From Accumulibacter sp003538495 (GTDB lineage Bacteria > Pseudomonadota > Gammaproteobacteria > Burkholderiales > Rhodocyclaceae): 52,295 nt of DNA. The notes under the pieces were generated by a model that did no database searches, was not told the DNA's origin, and saw only the letters and a list, made by a program, of their open reading frames with translations. The DNA lies in the NCBI RefSeq assembly GCF_029255145.1, contig NZ_JAPUVQ010000100.1, forward strand, positions 1 through 52,295, written 5' to 3'. The position numbers were made by a program, and so were the translations under genes. Each line of letters starts with the position of its first letter. Position 1 is the first letter of the stretch. This document shows positions 16,349-24,954 of the stretch, in pieces.

Positions 16349-17421
16349 ACGACCAGGTCAGAAAATCTGTTCCGTGGCAGCGGCATTGGCTCGGCGTGCT
16401 GTTGATTGCCGCGGTCCTGGTGGCGGTCCCGTTTGTTGCCGCCCTCGGTGGCCAGGCCTGGGTGCGTATTGCGAACTTCGCGATCCTGTACATCTTCCTG
16501 GCGCTTGGCCTGAATATCGTCGTCGGCTATGCAGGATTGCTCGACCTGGGTTACGTCGCCTTTTACGCGGTTGGAGCCTATGTCTATGCCTTGCTGGCCT
16601 CGCCGCACTTCGGTCTGCACCTTCCCTTCTGGGTGATCTTGCCACTCGGCGCGGCCATCGCGTGCATCTTCGGGATGCTGCTCGGAGCCCCGACACTCAA
16701 GTTGCGTGGCGACTATCTGGCGATCGTCACGCTGGGGTTTGGCGAGATCATCCGCATCTTCCTGAACAACCTGAACGCGCCGATCAATGTCACCAACGGC
16801 GCACAGGGGATCACCCTCATCGACCCGATCAGGATTGGCGGTTTTTCGTTTGCCGAGACCAGCACGATCCTTGGCGTGGCCGTCACCGGGCCGCAGAAGT
16901 ACTACTTCTTCCTGGTGGCGCTGGCGATCCTGGTGATTTTTGTCAATGTGCGGCTGCAGGATTCGCGGATCGGCCGTGCCTGGCAGGCGATCCGCGAGGA
17001 CGAGGTTGCCGCCAAGGCCTGCGGCATCAATACCCGGAACATCAAGCTGCTGGCCTTTGCCATGGGAGCTTCCTTCGGTGGTATCGCCGGAGGCGTTTTT
17101 TCCGCGATGCAGGGTTTCGTCAGCCCCGAGAGCTTCTCGCTGATGGAATCGATCACGATTCTGGCGATGGTCGTTCTCGGTGGCATGGGACATATTCCCG
17201 GGGTCATTCTCGGTGCCGTCCTGCTGACCGCTCTTCCCGAGGCCTTGCGCTATGGCATCGAGCCGCTGCAAGACGCGATCTTCGGGCGCAGCATAGTCGA
17301 TCCGGAGAGCCTGCGGATGCTGATCTTCGGCTTGGCGCTGGTGCTGGTGATGCGTTTCCGACCGGCGGGCTTGTGGCCGTCGTCGCAACGCCGCCGCGAA
17401 CTCGCCGAGAGTGCAAACTGA
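16345..17421 (+). CDS. livM: Branched-chain amino-acid ABC transporter permease LivM
   Basis: A 358-residue inner-membrane permease, partner of LivH. About ten hydrophobic segments are visible, with the family hallmarks LGLNIVVGYAGLLDLGYVAFYAVGAY near residue 60 and PTLKLRGDYLAIVTLGFGEI near 115. The ATPase-contact loop is AWQAIREDEVAAKACGINTRN. It overlaps livH by four bases and is followed by livG after two bases, so translation of the whole set is coupled. Confidence 0.95.
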   Translation: MNDQVRKSVPWQRHWLGVLLIAAVLVAVPFVAALGGQAWVRIANFAILYIFLALGLNIVVGYAGLLDLGYVAFYAVGAYVYALLASPHFGLHLPFWVILPLGAAIACIFGMLLGAPTLKLRGDYLAIVTLGFGEIIRIFLNNLNAPINVTNGAQGITLIDPIRIGGFSFAETSTILGVAVTGPQKYYFFLVALAILVIFVNVRLQDSRIGRAWQAIREDEVAAKACGINTRNIKLLAFAMGASFGGIAGGVFSAMQGFVSPESFSLMESITILAMVVLGGMGHIPGVILGAVLLTALPEALRYGIEPLQDAIFGRSIVDPESLRMLIFGLALVLVMRFRPAGLWPSSQRRRELAESAN

Positions 17422-17423
17422 CG

Positions 17424-18203
17424 ATGAGCGAACAACAGCAGATTCTCCTCGAAGCGCACGAGGTTGCCAAGCATTTCGGCGGTGTCAAAGCCTTGCACGA
17501 TGTTTCCTTGACCATTCGCCGGGGTGAGATCTACGGCCTGATCGGGCCGAACGGTGCCGGCAAGACCACCTTCTTCAACTGTCTCACTGGCCTGTACAAG
17601 AACGAGAGCGGGCATTTCATCTTCGACGGCGTCAAACTGGCCGCCGACGCCCCGCACAAGGCGGCTGAGGTCGGGATCGCCCGGACCTTCCAGAACATTC
17701 GCCTGTTCGGCAATATGACCGCAATCGAGAATGTGATGGTCGGCCGGCACTTGCGTACCCATGCGAATGTCGTTGGCGCCATTACCCGCAACCGGGCGAC
17801 CCTCGCCGAGGAAGCGGCGATTACGCGCCGAGCCGACGAGTTGCTGCATTACGTCGGCATTCAGGATCGGGCGCATGACTATGCCAAGCACCTGTCGTAC
17901 GGTGATCAGCGCCGCCTCGAGATTGCCCGTGCGCTGGCCACGGAACCGAAGCTGCTGGCGCTCGACGAGCCGGCCGCCGGCATGAATGGCACCGAGACCG
18001 AAGCATTGCGCTTGCTGGTCGAGGGGATCTGTCGGGATGGCGTGACGGTGTTGCTGATCGAGCACGATGTCAAGCTGGTGATGGGTCTGTGCGGACGGGT
18101 AGCGGTGCTCGACTACGGCGAGAAGATCTGCGAGGACGTGCCGTCGGTGGTCCAGAAGGATGCGCGGGTCATCGAGGCTTACCTCGGCGGCTCGGTCGCC
18201 TGA
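17424..18203 (+). CDS. livG: Branched-chain amino-acid ABC transporter ATPase LivG
   Basis: A 259-residue ABC ATPase. Walker A is GPNGAGKTTFFN (about residue 40), the Q-loop region is RTFQNIRLFGNMT, and the signature reads LSYGDQRRLEIARAL. That signature is the LSYGxQR variant common in LivG rather than LSGGQ. Walker B is LLALDEPAAGMN, with the switch histidine in LLIEHDVKLVMG. The start ATG is two bases after the livM stop. LivF follows after 16 bases. It energises LivHM in the inner membrane. Confidence 0.95.
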   Translation: MSEQQQILLEAHEVAKHFGGVKALHDVSLTIRRGEIYGLIGPNGAGKTTFFNCLTGLYKNESGHFIFDGVKLAADAPHKAAEVGIARTFQNIRLFGNMTAIENVMVGRHLRTHANVVGAITRNRATLAEEAAITRRADELLHYVGIQDRAHDYAKHLSYGDQRRLEIARALATEPKLLALDEPAAGMNGTETEALRLLVEGICRDGVTVLLIEHDVKLVMGLCGRVAVLDYGEKICEDVPSVVQKDARVIEAYLGGSVA

Positions 18204-18219
18204 AGAGAACGGACAAGTC

Positions 18220-18924
18220 ATGCTCGAAGTTACCGGTTTGCGCGTTTCCTACGGGGGTATCCAGGCCGTTCGCGGGATCACCTTTCATGTCAACGAGGGT
18301 GAGATGGTCGCTTTGATCGGCGCCAACGGCGCTGGCAAGAGCAGCACCCTGCGCGCGCTGGCGCGCTTGCTCGAGCCAGCGGGCGGCAGCATCCGCTATC
18401 GCGGCAATGAGCTGCTGTCCTTGCCAGCGCATCGACTGGTTGGCGAAGGGATTGCGCTGGTTCCGGAAGGCCGCGGCGTCTTCCCGCGCATGAGTTGCCT
18501 CGAGAACCTGCGCATGGGTGCCTACGCCCGCAATGACAACGCCGCGGTCAATCACGATCTGGAGCATGTGCTGGGCCATTTCCCTCGCCTCAAGGAGCGC
18601 GCGCAGCAAATGGCGGGCACCCTCTCAGGCGGCGAGCAGCAGATGCTGGCGATCGGCCGTGCGTTGATGAGCAAGCCAAGGATGATGCTGCTCGATGAGC
18701 CGTCGATGGGTCTCGCGCCGATCATGGTCCAGAAGATCTTCGAGGTGATTCGTACCGTGGCCAGCGAGGGGATGACCATTCTGCTCGTCGAGCAGAACGC
18801 CAAACTGGCACTAGAGGTCAGTCAGCGCGGCTATGTCATGGAAAGCGGCGAAATCACGGTGACCGACGAGTCGAAAAAGCTGCTTGCCGATCCCAAGGTG
18901 CGCGCCGCCTATCTCGGCGAGTAG
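18220..18924 (+). CDS. livF: Branched-chain amino-acid ABC transporter ATPase LivF
   Basis: A 234-residue ABC ATPase, the second nucleotide-binding subunit of the Liv system. Walker A is GANGAGKSSTLRA (about residue 37), the signature TLSGGEQQMLAIGRAL, and Walker B MMLLDEPSMGLAP. The switch histidine position carries Gln (LLVEQNAKLAL), as is usual for LivF. The start at MLEVTGLRVSYGG matches the family; further in-frame codons upstream run back into livG. It is the last gene of the operon and convergent with the HDOD gene 26 bases away. Confidence 0.95.
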   Translation: MLEVTGLRVSYGGIQAVRGITFHVNEGEMVALIGANGAGKSSTLRALARLLEPAGGSIRYRGNELLSLPAHRLVGEGIALVPEGRGVFPRMSCLENLRMGAYARNDNAAVNHDLEHVLGHFPRLKERAQQMAGTLSGGEQQMLAIGRALMSKPRMMLLDEPSMGLAPIMVQKIFEVIRTVASEGMTILLVEQNAKLALEVSQRGYVMESGEITVTDESKKLLADPKVRAAYLGE

Positions 18925-18950
18925 GCGCAGCTTCCGCCTCACAGCTACAG

Positions 18951-20126
18951 CTACAGCTCCATCGCCTCGGCGAAGGACAGAGCCTGCAGCTGCGCCCGGT
19001 TGAACTGATCGGCGGTCAACCCGAGCATGCTCGCCTGCTCGGCGATGACCTCTCCCGCCTCCCCCTCGCTGGACAGCGCCAGTTCGAGGAAGGGCTGATA
19101 GCGGCCGCCATTGCCAAGCAGGGCGTCGCAAATCGGGTCGGGCAAGCGCATCGCGTCGAGTGCCTGCTCCATGCCGACCCCCAGCAGTGTATCGAGCAAG
19201 GAGAACGCGCCGGTGATGAACAGGTTGTCGTACTCCGACTTGTCGACCAGGCCGACTGCCAGCAACTCCATCAGTCGCGCTCGCAGCAGTGCCGTGTAGA
19301 TCAGTGCCGGCGCCATCGGATCCTTGCCGGCAGTAGCCAGCAGCAGTGACAGCCAGCGATTGAGCTTGTCGTAGCCGAGCATGCTTACCGCATGGCGAAA
19401 GGACTGGATCTCGCAGGAAAGGCCAAAACCGGCGGAATTGATGTAGCGCAGGAGCTTGTACGACATCGCGACGTCGTGCTTCAGGGCGGCCTCTATGTCC
19501 TGCACGTCGGCATTCTTGCGTACCAGGTTGAGCACCCGTACGATGTTGGTTTGGGCCGGATTGAGCGTTTTCGCCGGGACTTTGCTCGGCTTCGTGAAAA
19601 ACCACCCCGCGGCGGCAGTGATTCCCGTGTCGACACACGCGCGGAAATCCTCGGCGGTCTCGATGTTGAAGGCGATTCCCATCCCGTAGGACTTGGTTCG
19701 CGTTGCCAGCAGCTTGAGTTGCCCGACGGTGAAGTGCCTGGCATCAAAGCCGATGAAGCGGAACGGCACGTCGACCGCCAACGCCTGCGCTGCCTTGGGA
19801 TCAAAAACGAGGCACACGGTCGGCTGCCAGGTCTGCAAGGCACCGATCAGGTCAGGGCCATTCGGACCGAGCAGCGTCGCCGCTGCCAACTCGATCGCGG
19901 CGTTCTCGGGCGCCGACCAGTCGAGCAGGCCTGCGTCGCAGGCAGCGCGGCCGCAACTGATGAAGATCGGCTTTTGACTGCGCGGCCAGATGTCGTCCAG
20001 CGCACTGAGCGTATTGGCCGCATCGTGCATGCTCGCGCCCTGTTGCAGATGGAGCGTCAGGCGACTGGCGATGACCCTGCTTTGGCGATTGAGCAGAGGC
20101 TGGCGGGACATGACGATTCTATTCAT
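18951..20126 (-). CDS. HDOD-domain protein with degenerate EAL domain (YuxH-like signalling protein)
   Basis: A 391-residue two-domain protein. The first half (about 5-195) follows the EAL fold of YuxH-like proteins (MSRQPLLNRQSRVIASRLTL ... GMGIAFNIETAEDF). It lacks the ExLxR signature and other metal ligands, so cyclic-di-GMP hydrolysis is unlikely. The second half (about 200-390) is an HDOD domain (LNLVRKNADVQDIEAALKHD, LLRYINSAGFGL, HAVSMLGYDKLNRWLSLLL), a non-hydrolytic HD relative found in signalling proteins. The start overlaps the end of the reductase gene by eight bases; a second ATG five codons on is an equally good start. Probably a scaffold or sensor output protein; no specific role can be assigned. 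Confidence 0.85.
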   Translation of the reverse strand: MNRIVMSRQPLLNRQSRVIASRLTLHLQQGASMHDAANTLSALDDIWPRSQKPIFISCGRAACDAGLLDWSAPENAAIELAAATLLGPNGPDLIGALQTWQPTVCLVFDPKAAQALAVDVPFRFIGFDARHFTVGQLKLLATRTKSYGMGIAFNIETAEDFRACVDTGITAAAGWFFTKPSKVPAKTLNPAQTNIVRVLNLVRKNADVQDIEAALKHDVAMSYKLLRYINSAGFGLSCEIQSFRHAVSMLGYDKLNRWLSLLLATAGKDPMAPALIYTALLRARLMELLAVGLVDKSEYDNLFITGAFSLLDTLLGVGMEQALDAMRLPDPICDALLGNGGRYQPFLELALSSEGEAGEVIAEQASMLGLTADQFNRAQLQALSFAEAMEL

Positions 20127-21192
20127 GGTGGCTGACGGTTGCGTCCGAAGGTGTGAGCGTGTCGATTGCCGCTAGGGTGTCGGCCGCGAAGTCGAAAGAG
20201 TCGGCGAAGAATTCCTCGGCCGGCAAGCGGCAGCGTAGCAGGAAGTCCCGCCTGGCGGCGGCGACCATTGCCGGAGAACCGCAGACGTAGGCCTGAAAGC
20301 CCGTCAGGTCCGGGTGGTCAGCCATCGCGGCCTGGTGAACGAGGCCGGTTCTGCCTCGCCAGTCCCGGTCGCCACGCGGCTCCGAGAGCACGGGAACGAA
20401 TCGGAGCTGGCCATGCTCGGTGGGCCAGGTCTCGGCCAATTGCAGCAGGTAGAGGTCAGCACGCGTACGTCCACCCCAATAGACATACATCGGCCGCGTG
20501 CTTTCTTCTCTGATCGCCTGTTGGACCATCGCCTTGACCGGTGCGAAGCCAGTGCCACCAGCGACCAGCAGCATCGGCTTTACCGACTCCGAACGTAGAA
20601 AGAAGCTGCCCTGCGGGCCGCGCAGGCGCAGGATGTCGCGTTCCTTCATGGTCTTGAAAACGTGGCCGGTGAACTGCCCGCCGGGCGTGTGTCGGACATG
20701 CAATTGCAGTAAGGCATCTTCATGCGGCGCATTGGCAATCGAAAATGCCCGGCGCTTGCCTTGAGTGAGCAGGATCTCCACGTACTGCCCAGCGAGAAAC
20801 TGCAGGCGCTCGTTGGCGGGCAGCCTCAGCTCGATGAGCATTACGTCCGGGGCAGCCAGGGTCAGTTTCTGCACGCGTGCGGGGAGGGTCTTGACTGGAA
20901 TGTCCGCCAGCGAGCGAACTTCCTTGCTCTCGATGCTCAGGTCGCTTCGGGCCATGGCGCAACAGAATAGCGCCAGGCCATCGGCACGCTCGGCTTCGCT
21001 GAGGGCATCAAGGTTCGCCTTGCCGTGCTCGACCTCCCCGCTCAACACCTTGCCCCGGCACGAGCCGCAAACGCCGTCCCGGCAGCCATAGGGAAGAGTC
21101 AGTCCTTGCCGCAGCGCTGCTTCGAGAATCGTCTCGTCGGGTCTGGCCTGAAAAACGTGCTGGCTCGGCTGAATGCTGACCTGAAACGCCAT
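20119..21192 (-). CDS. 2Fe-2S/FAD/NAD(P)H oxidoreductase (CDP-6-deoxy-glucoseen reductase-like)
   Basis: A 357-residue three-domain electron-transfer enzyme. An N-terminal plant-type ferredoxin domain has CRDGVCGSCRG and a fourth Cys in ALFCCAM (about residues 35-80). A ferredoxin-reductase FAD domain follows with the flavin motif RAFSIANAP. The NAD(P) domain has LLVAGGTGFAPVKAM and YVCGSPAMV. The order Fd-FAD-NAD matches AscD/RfbI-type and oxygenase reductases. No deoxysugar or oxygenase genes are nearby, so the true electron acceptor is unknown. The ATG has GGAG six bases ahead; a longer in-frame upstream extension lies opposite the next gene and is rejected. The 3' end overlaps the HDOD gene by eight bases. 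Confidence 0.88.
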   Translation of the reverse strand: MAFQVSIQPSQHVFQARPDETILEAALRQGLTLPYGCRDGVCGSCRGKVLSGEVEHGKANLDALSEAERADGLALFCCAMARSDLSIESKEVRSLADIPVKTLPARVQKLTLAAPDVMLIELRLPANERLQFLAGQYVEILLTQGKRRAFSIANAPHEDALLQLHVRHTPGGQFTGHVFKTMKERDILRLRGPQGSFFLRSESVKPMLLVAGGTGFAPVKAMVQQAIREESTRPMYVYWGGRTRADLYLLQLAETWPTEHGQLRFVPVLSEPRGDRDWRGRTGLVHQAAMADHPDLTGFQAYVCGSPAMVAAARRDFLLRCRLPAEEFFADSFDFAADTLAAIDTLTPSDATVSHHE

Positions 21193-21231
21193 TGAATCTC
21201 CGCTGATGTCCGATTCCGGTAAAATTGCGCG

Positions 21232-22137
21232 GTGCAAAAACTTTTGATCGTCGGCTGTGGAGATATTGCCCGCCGTTTGCTGCCACACCTGCTCGGCCAC
21301 TACCGCGTCTTCGCACTGGTACGCGATCCGGAGCAACTCGCTTTCTGGCGCAACCGGGGCGCCCGTCCGGTCCTTGCTGATCTGGACCAGGCACGCAGCC
21401 TGCAGCGGATCGCCGGCCTGGCCGAGATCGTCGTCCATCTGGCGCCGCCCGCCGCGACGCGGACAGGTTGCGCCAGCGACTGGCACGATACCCGGACCCG
21501 ATCGCTGCTCGCCGCGCTGGGTCGCGGTTTGAGTCTACCACAGCGAATCGTCTATATAAGCACCACCGGCGTCTATGGGGACTGCGCCGGCGAGCGGATC
21601 GACGAGACCCGCGCTGTTCGCCCGGCCACCGCTCGCGCCCACCGCCGGGTTGACGCCGAGCGCCAGTTGCGGGCCTTCGGCCGCCGCGGTGTGGTGGTCA
21701 GCATTCTGCGCGCACCAGGCATCTACGCGGCCGACCGTTTGCCGCTGGAGCGCGTGCGGCAGGGCACCGCAGCGCTGCGCGATGCGGACGACGTGTACAC
21801 CAATCATGTGCACGCAGAAGACCTGGCGATGATCGCCTGCGCGGCGCTCCGCTACGGGCGCAGCAACCGCAGCTACAACGCGACAGACGATTCGGAGATC
21901 ACCATGGGCACCTACTTCGACCTGGTGGCCGATCGTTTTGGCCTGCCGCGAGTGCCCCGCTTGTCGCGCGTTGAGGCACAAAGGCAACTGTCGCCGTTGC
22001 AGTTGTCGTTCATGAGTGAATCGCGCCGATTGGATAACCAGCGCATCAAGAAGGAACTCCGGGCCAGGTTGCGCTTTCCACGGGTCGAGGATGGCGTGGC
22101 GGCGGCAGTGAGCGAAAGGAAGAGTTTGTGCTCGTAG
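21232..22137 (+). CDS. NAD(P)-binding epimerase/dehydratase-like protein (YeeZ-type SDR)
   Basis: A 301-residue extended short-chain dehydrogenase/reductase-like protein. The Rossmann motif is at the very N-terminus (LLIVGCGDIARRLLPHL), and a YISTTGVYGD segment near 100 matches the SDR active-site strand. ILRAPGIYAADRLPLERVRQG and VHAEDLAMIACAAL are typical of the YeeZ subgroup. Substrate unknown. The start is GTG, fixed by the Rossmann strand directly after it. A TAAAAT hexamer ends six bases before that GTG, so the transcript may be almost leaderless. The stop overlaps hemJ by ten bases. Confidence 0.85.
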   Translation: MQKLLIVGCGDIARRLLPHLLGHYRVFALVRDPEQLAFWRNRGARPVLADLDQARSLQRIAGLAEIVVHLAPPAATRTGCASDWHDTRTRSLLAALGRGLSLPQRIVYISTTGVYGDCAGERIDETRAVRPATARAHRRVDAERQLRAFGRRGVVVSILRAPGIYAADRLPLERVRQGTAALRDADDVYTNHVHAEDLAMIACAALRYGRSNRSYNATDDSEITMGTYFDLVADRFGLPRVPRLSRVEAQRQLSPLQLSFMSESRRLDNQRIKKELRARLRFPRVEDGVAAAVSERKSLCS

Positions 22138-22544
22138 TCAAGGTTCTGCATCTGTGGATGGTGGTCAGCTGGTTTGCCGGCCTTTTCTACCTGCCACGCA
22201 TTTTCGTCAATCTGGCGATGGTCGAGTCCGCCAGCGCTGCCGAAAGAGATCGGCTGCTGCTGATGGCCGGCAAGCTCTATCGATTCATGACCCCGATCGG
22301 CTTTCTGGCGGTCGCCCTCGGGCTATGGCTGTGGCTGGGCTACGGGTTCTCGGGTGGCTGGCTGCACGCCAAGACCGCGCTGGTGGTCGTGCTGGTCGCC
22401 TATCACGCGTACTGCGGGCGGTTGCTGCGCGACTTCCAGACCGGTAGACAGGCGCGCGGTCACGTCTGGTTTCGCTGGTTCAATGAACTGCCGGTAGTGC
22501 TCCTGCTGGCCGTGACTTACTTGGTCGTCGTCAAGCCGTTCTAG
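22128..22544 (+). CDS. hemJ: Protoporphyrinogen IX oxidase, HemJ type (CopD/UPF0093 family)
   Basis: A 138-residue membrane protein with four hydrophobic segments and the family N-terminus VKVLHLWMVVSWFAGLFYLP, which contains the conserved haem-ligand-type His. The C-terminal FRWFNELPVVLLLAVTYLVVVKPF is also typical. HemJ oxidises protoporphyrinogen IX to protoporphyrin IX in haem synthesis in many proteobacteria lacking HemG or HemY. The start is GTG with a purine-rich site upstream, overlapping the preceding gene. No other hem gene is adjacent, although hemL lies in this window at 44.5 kb. Confidence 0.85.
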   Translation: MLVVKVLHLWMVVSWFAGLFYLPRIFVNLAMVESASAAERDRLLLMAGKLYRFMTPIGFLAVALGLWLWLGYGFSGGWLHAKTALVVVLVAYHAYCGRLLRDFQTGRQARGHVWFRWFNELPVVLLLAVTYLVVVKPF

Positions 22545-22567
22545 TCCACGCCCATCGGGAGACAAAG

Positions 22568-23728
22568 GTGGAAATGTTCTTTGCAAGTTGTCCGCGCGGC
22601 CTCGAAACCTTGCTGCTTGAAGATCTGGCGGCGGCTGGTGCTGGTGATCTGAGGCAGACCTCGGGTGGCGTGCATTTCGTCGCCGAGTGGCCCGCTTGTT
22701 ACCGCGCCAACCTCCACTCGCGGATCGCCACGCGCATCTTGTGCCGGGTGGCGCACGCTCCTTATGTCAAGGAGGAAGACATCTATCGGCTGACGTTTGA
22801 GACGTCCTGGCCTAAGTGGTTCGTTCCGGAGCAGACCATCCGGGTCGACGTCAACGCGGTGAAAAGTCCGCTGAAGAGTATCGATTTCGTCACCCTGCGC
22901 ATCAAGGACGCCATCTGTGATCGCTTCCGCCGCGATTTCGGGCGGCGGCCAAGCGTCGATACGCGGCAGCCGGACGTACGCATTCGGGGCTTCATCAGCA
23001 GCGACGAGTGCACGCTGTACCTTGATACCTCCGGGGCGCCACTCTACCAGCGTGGTTTTCGCCAGAAAACCGTTGAAGCGCCCCTGCGGGAAAACTTGGC
23101 GGCCGGCATCCTGCGCCTCAGCGGCTGGCAGCCTGGCACGGCGCTGCTGGACCCGATGTGCGGTAGCGGCACCTTTCTACTTGAGGCGGCACAGATCGCG
23201 CTCGGCCGTGCCCCGGGTAGCAGGCGTGAGTTCGCCTTTCAAGGCCTGCGCAATTTCGATCCGCTGGCCTGGAAGGGCCTGCTCGACACCGCGCAAGCAG
23301 CCGAGAAGCCGGTTCAGAACGCAGCGATCTTTGGCAGCGACATTTCGCCGGTAGCGGTTCGCGCCGCGCTGGCCAACCTCGATCGCGCTGGGCTGCTGCC
23401 GGCAGTCAAGCTGGGCTCCGGTGATTTGCTCGAGATCGACGCGCCGGCTGCGCATGGCGTGCTGGTCAGCAATCCGCCTTACGGCGAGCGCGTGTCCAGC
23501 GATGACGAGCTGGCGGCTTTCTATCCCTTGCTGGGACATGCCCTGAAGCGCCGCTTTGCTGGCTGGAACTGCTTCCTGATCAGCGCCGACAGTCGCCTGC
23601 CGAAACTGGTCCGCCTGACCCCTAGCAAGAAGACGCCTCTGTTCAACGGCGCTCTTGATTGCCGTCTCTACGAATTCAGAATGGTCGCCGGCAGCAACCG
23701 CGGCAAGGCTGCGGCCGACGCTTCGTAG
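22568..23728 (+). CDS. rlmL: THUMP-domain RNA guanine-N2 methyltransferase (RlmL-type)
   Basis: A 386-residue SAM-dependent RNA methyltransferase equal to the N-terminal (m2G2445) half of E. coli RlmKL. The N-terminal ferredoxin-like/THUMP region (about 1-155) has MFFASCPRGLETLLLEDL and TSGGVHFVAEW. The catalytic domain shows the SAM loop LLDPMCGSGTFLLEAA (about 200) and the N-methyltransferase motif VSNPPYGER (about 300). The RlmK half is absent, as in many betaproteobacteria. GTG at 22568 after GGGAGA is the likely start, with ATG two codons on as the alternative. It is convergent with pilU. Confidence 0.88.
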   Translation: MEMFFASCPRGLETLLLEDLAAAGAGDLRQTSGGVHFVAEWPACYRANLHSRIATRILCRVAHAPYVKEEDIYRLTFETSWPKWFVPEQTIRVDVNAVKSPLKSIDFVTLRIKDAICDRFRRDFGRRPSVDTRQPDVRIRGFISSDECTLYLDTSGAPLYQRGFRQKTVEAPLRENLAAGILRLSGWQPGTALLDPMCGSGTFLLEAAQIALGRAPGSRREFAFQGLRNFDPLAWKGLLDTAQAAEKPVQNAAIFGSDISPVAVRAALANLDRAGLLPAVKLGSGDLLEIDAPAAHGVLVSNPPYGERVSSDDELAAFYPLLGHALKRRFAGWNCFLISADSRLPKLVRLTPSKKTPLFNGALDCRLYEFRMVAGSNRGKAAADAS

Positions 23729-23790
23729 TTGCGCGCCGTCACCGTCACGGCCGGCCGGCTCAGCTTGGCGGCTGGAGGCTCGGTCGCCCG

Positions 23791-24927
23791 CTAGACGATG
23801 CCCAGGTGGCCGATGCCGGCGCTGAGGTCCCTGTCGTGCGACTCCTTGCCGTGCAGCTTGATCTGCAGCCTCAGGTCGTTGAGCGAATCGGCATTGCGCA
23901 GTGCGTCCGGGTAGGTGATCTGACCCGCTTCGTAGAGATCAAACAGAGCCTGGTCGAAAGTCTGCATTCCGAGTTCGCGAGAGCGCTTCATCACATCCTT
24001 GATTTCCTGCACCTGGCCCTTGAAGATGAGGTCCGAGATCAGCGGCGAATTGAGCAGTACCTCGATCGCCGGCACTCGTCCCTTGCCGTCCTTCTTCGGC
24101 AGCAGGCGCTGCGAGACCAGCGCCCGCAGGTTCAGCGAGAGGTCCATCAGCAACTGGTGGCGGCGTTCCTCGGGGAAGAAGTTGATGATTCGGTCGATCG
24201 CCTGGTTGCTGCTGTTGGCATGCAGGGTGGCCAGGCACAGATGCCCGGTTTCGGCAAAGGCGACGGCGTAATCCATGGTCGCCCGGTCGCGGATTTCGCC
24301 CATCATGATCACGTTTGGTGCCTGCCGCAGGGTGTTCTTCAGCGCCACTTCCCAGGAGTCCGTGTCGACGCCGATTTCGCGTTGGGTGATGATGCACTTC
24401 TTGTGTTCATGAACGAATTCGATCGGGTCCTCGATGGTGATGATGTGGCCGTGACTGTTACGGTTGCGGTGATCGACCAGCGCGGCCAGCGAGGTGGTCT
24501 TGCCGGTACCGGTGCCGCCAACGAAAATGACCAGGCCGCGGCTGGTCAGGGCAATGTCCTTGAGGACCGGCGGCAAAGCGAGATCGTCGAGCGTTGGCAC
24601 CAGCAGGTTGATCGTCCGGCAGACCACCGCGACACGACCCTGCTGCACCATTGCGTTGACGCGGAAGCGGCCGATCCCGGAAGGCGAGATGGCAAAGTTG
24701 CACTCCTTCTTTTCCTCGAACTCGGTGGCTTGCCGGTCGTTCATGATCGAGCGCGCCAACTCGGCCGAGTGCTGCGGCAACAGCGGCTGGTTCGATACCG
24801 GCATGACTTTCCCGTCGATCTTGATCGCCGGCGGAAAATGCGCGGTGATGAAGAGGTCGGAACCGTTCCTCTGGGTCATCAGGCGTAGCAGTTCGTGCAT
24901 GAACTTTAGCGCTTGATCGTGCTCCAT
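23791..24927 (-). CDS. pilU: Type IV pilus retraction ATPase accessory protein PilU
   Basis: A 378-residue PilT-like secretion ATPase. Walker A is GGTGTGKTTSLAALVDH (about residue 138), the Asp box IIIEDPIEF-like segment reads ITIEDPIEFVHEHKK, Walker B is VIMMGEIRDRATM, and the His box is LATLHANSSNQA. The long C-terminal extension after QTFDQALFDLYEAGQI distinguishes PilU from PilT. The gene follows pilT by 27 bases on the same strand. PilU assists PilT in retracting type IV pili (twitching, DNA uptake). The start has GGAG upstream. Confidence 0.95.
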   Translation of the reverse strand: MEHDQALKFMHELLRLMTQRNGSDLFITAHFPPAIKIDGKVMPVSNQPLLPQHSAELARSIMNDRQATEFEEKKECNFAISPSGIGRFRVNAMVQQGRVAVVCRTINLLVPTLDDLALPPVLKDIALTSRGLVIFVGGTGTGKTTSLAALVDHRNRNSHGHIITIEDPIEFVHEHKKCIITQREIGVDTDSWEVALKNTLRQAPNVIMMGEIRDRATMDYAVAFAETGHLCLATLHANSSNQAIDRIINFFPEERRHQLLMDLSLNLRALVSQRLLPKKDGKGRVPAIEVLLNSPLISDLIFKGQVQEIKDVMKRSRELGMQTFDQALFDLYEAGQITYPDALRNADSLNDLRLQIKLHGKESHDRDLSAGIGHLGIV

Positions 24928-24954
24928 GCTGTTTCTCCTGCTCGCCGGGCGAGT

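Noticed and set aside
16320..17423. A longer N-terminal extension of livG through livM
   Set aside because: The in-frame upstream part is out-of-frame livM. The ATG at 17424, two bases after livM, matches the ATPase family start.
18941..18958. Repeated CAGCTA hexamers between livF and the HDOD gene
   Set aside because: Only about three short copies, partly in coding sequence; too little to call a functional repeat.
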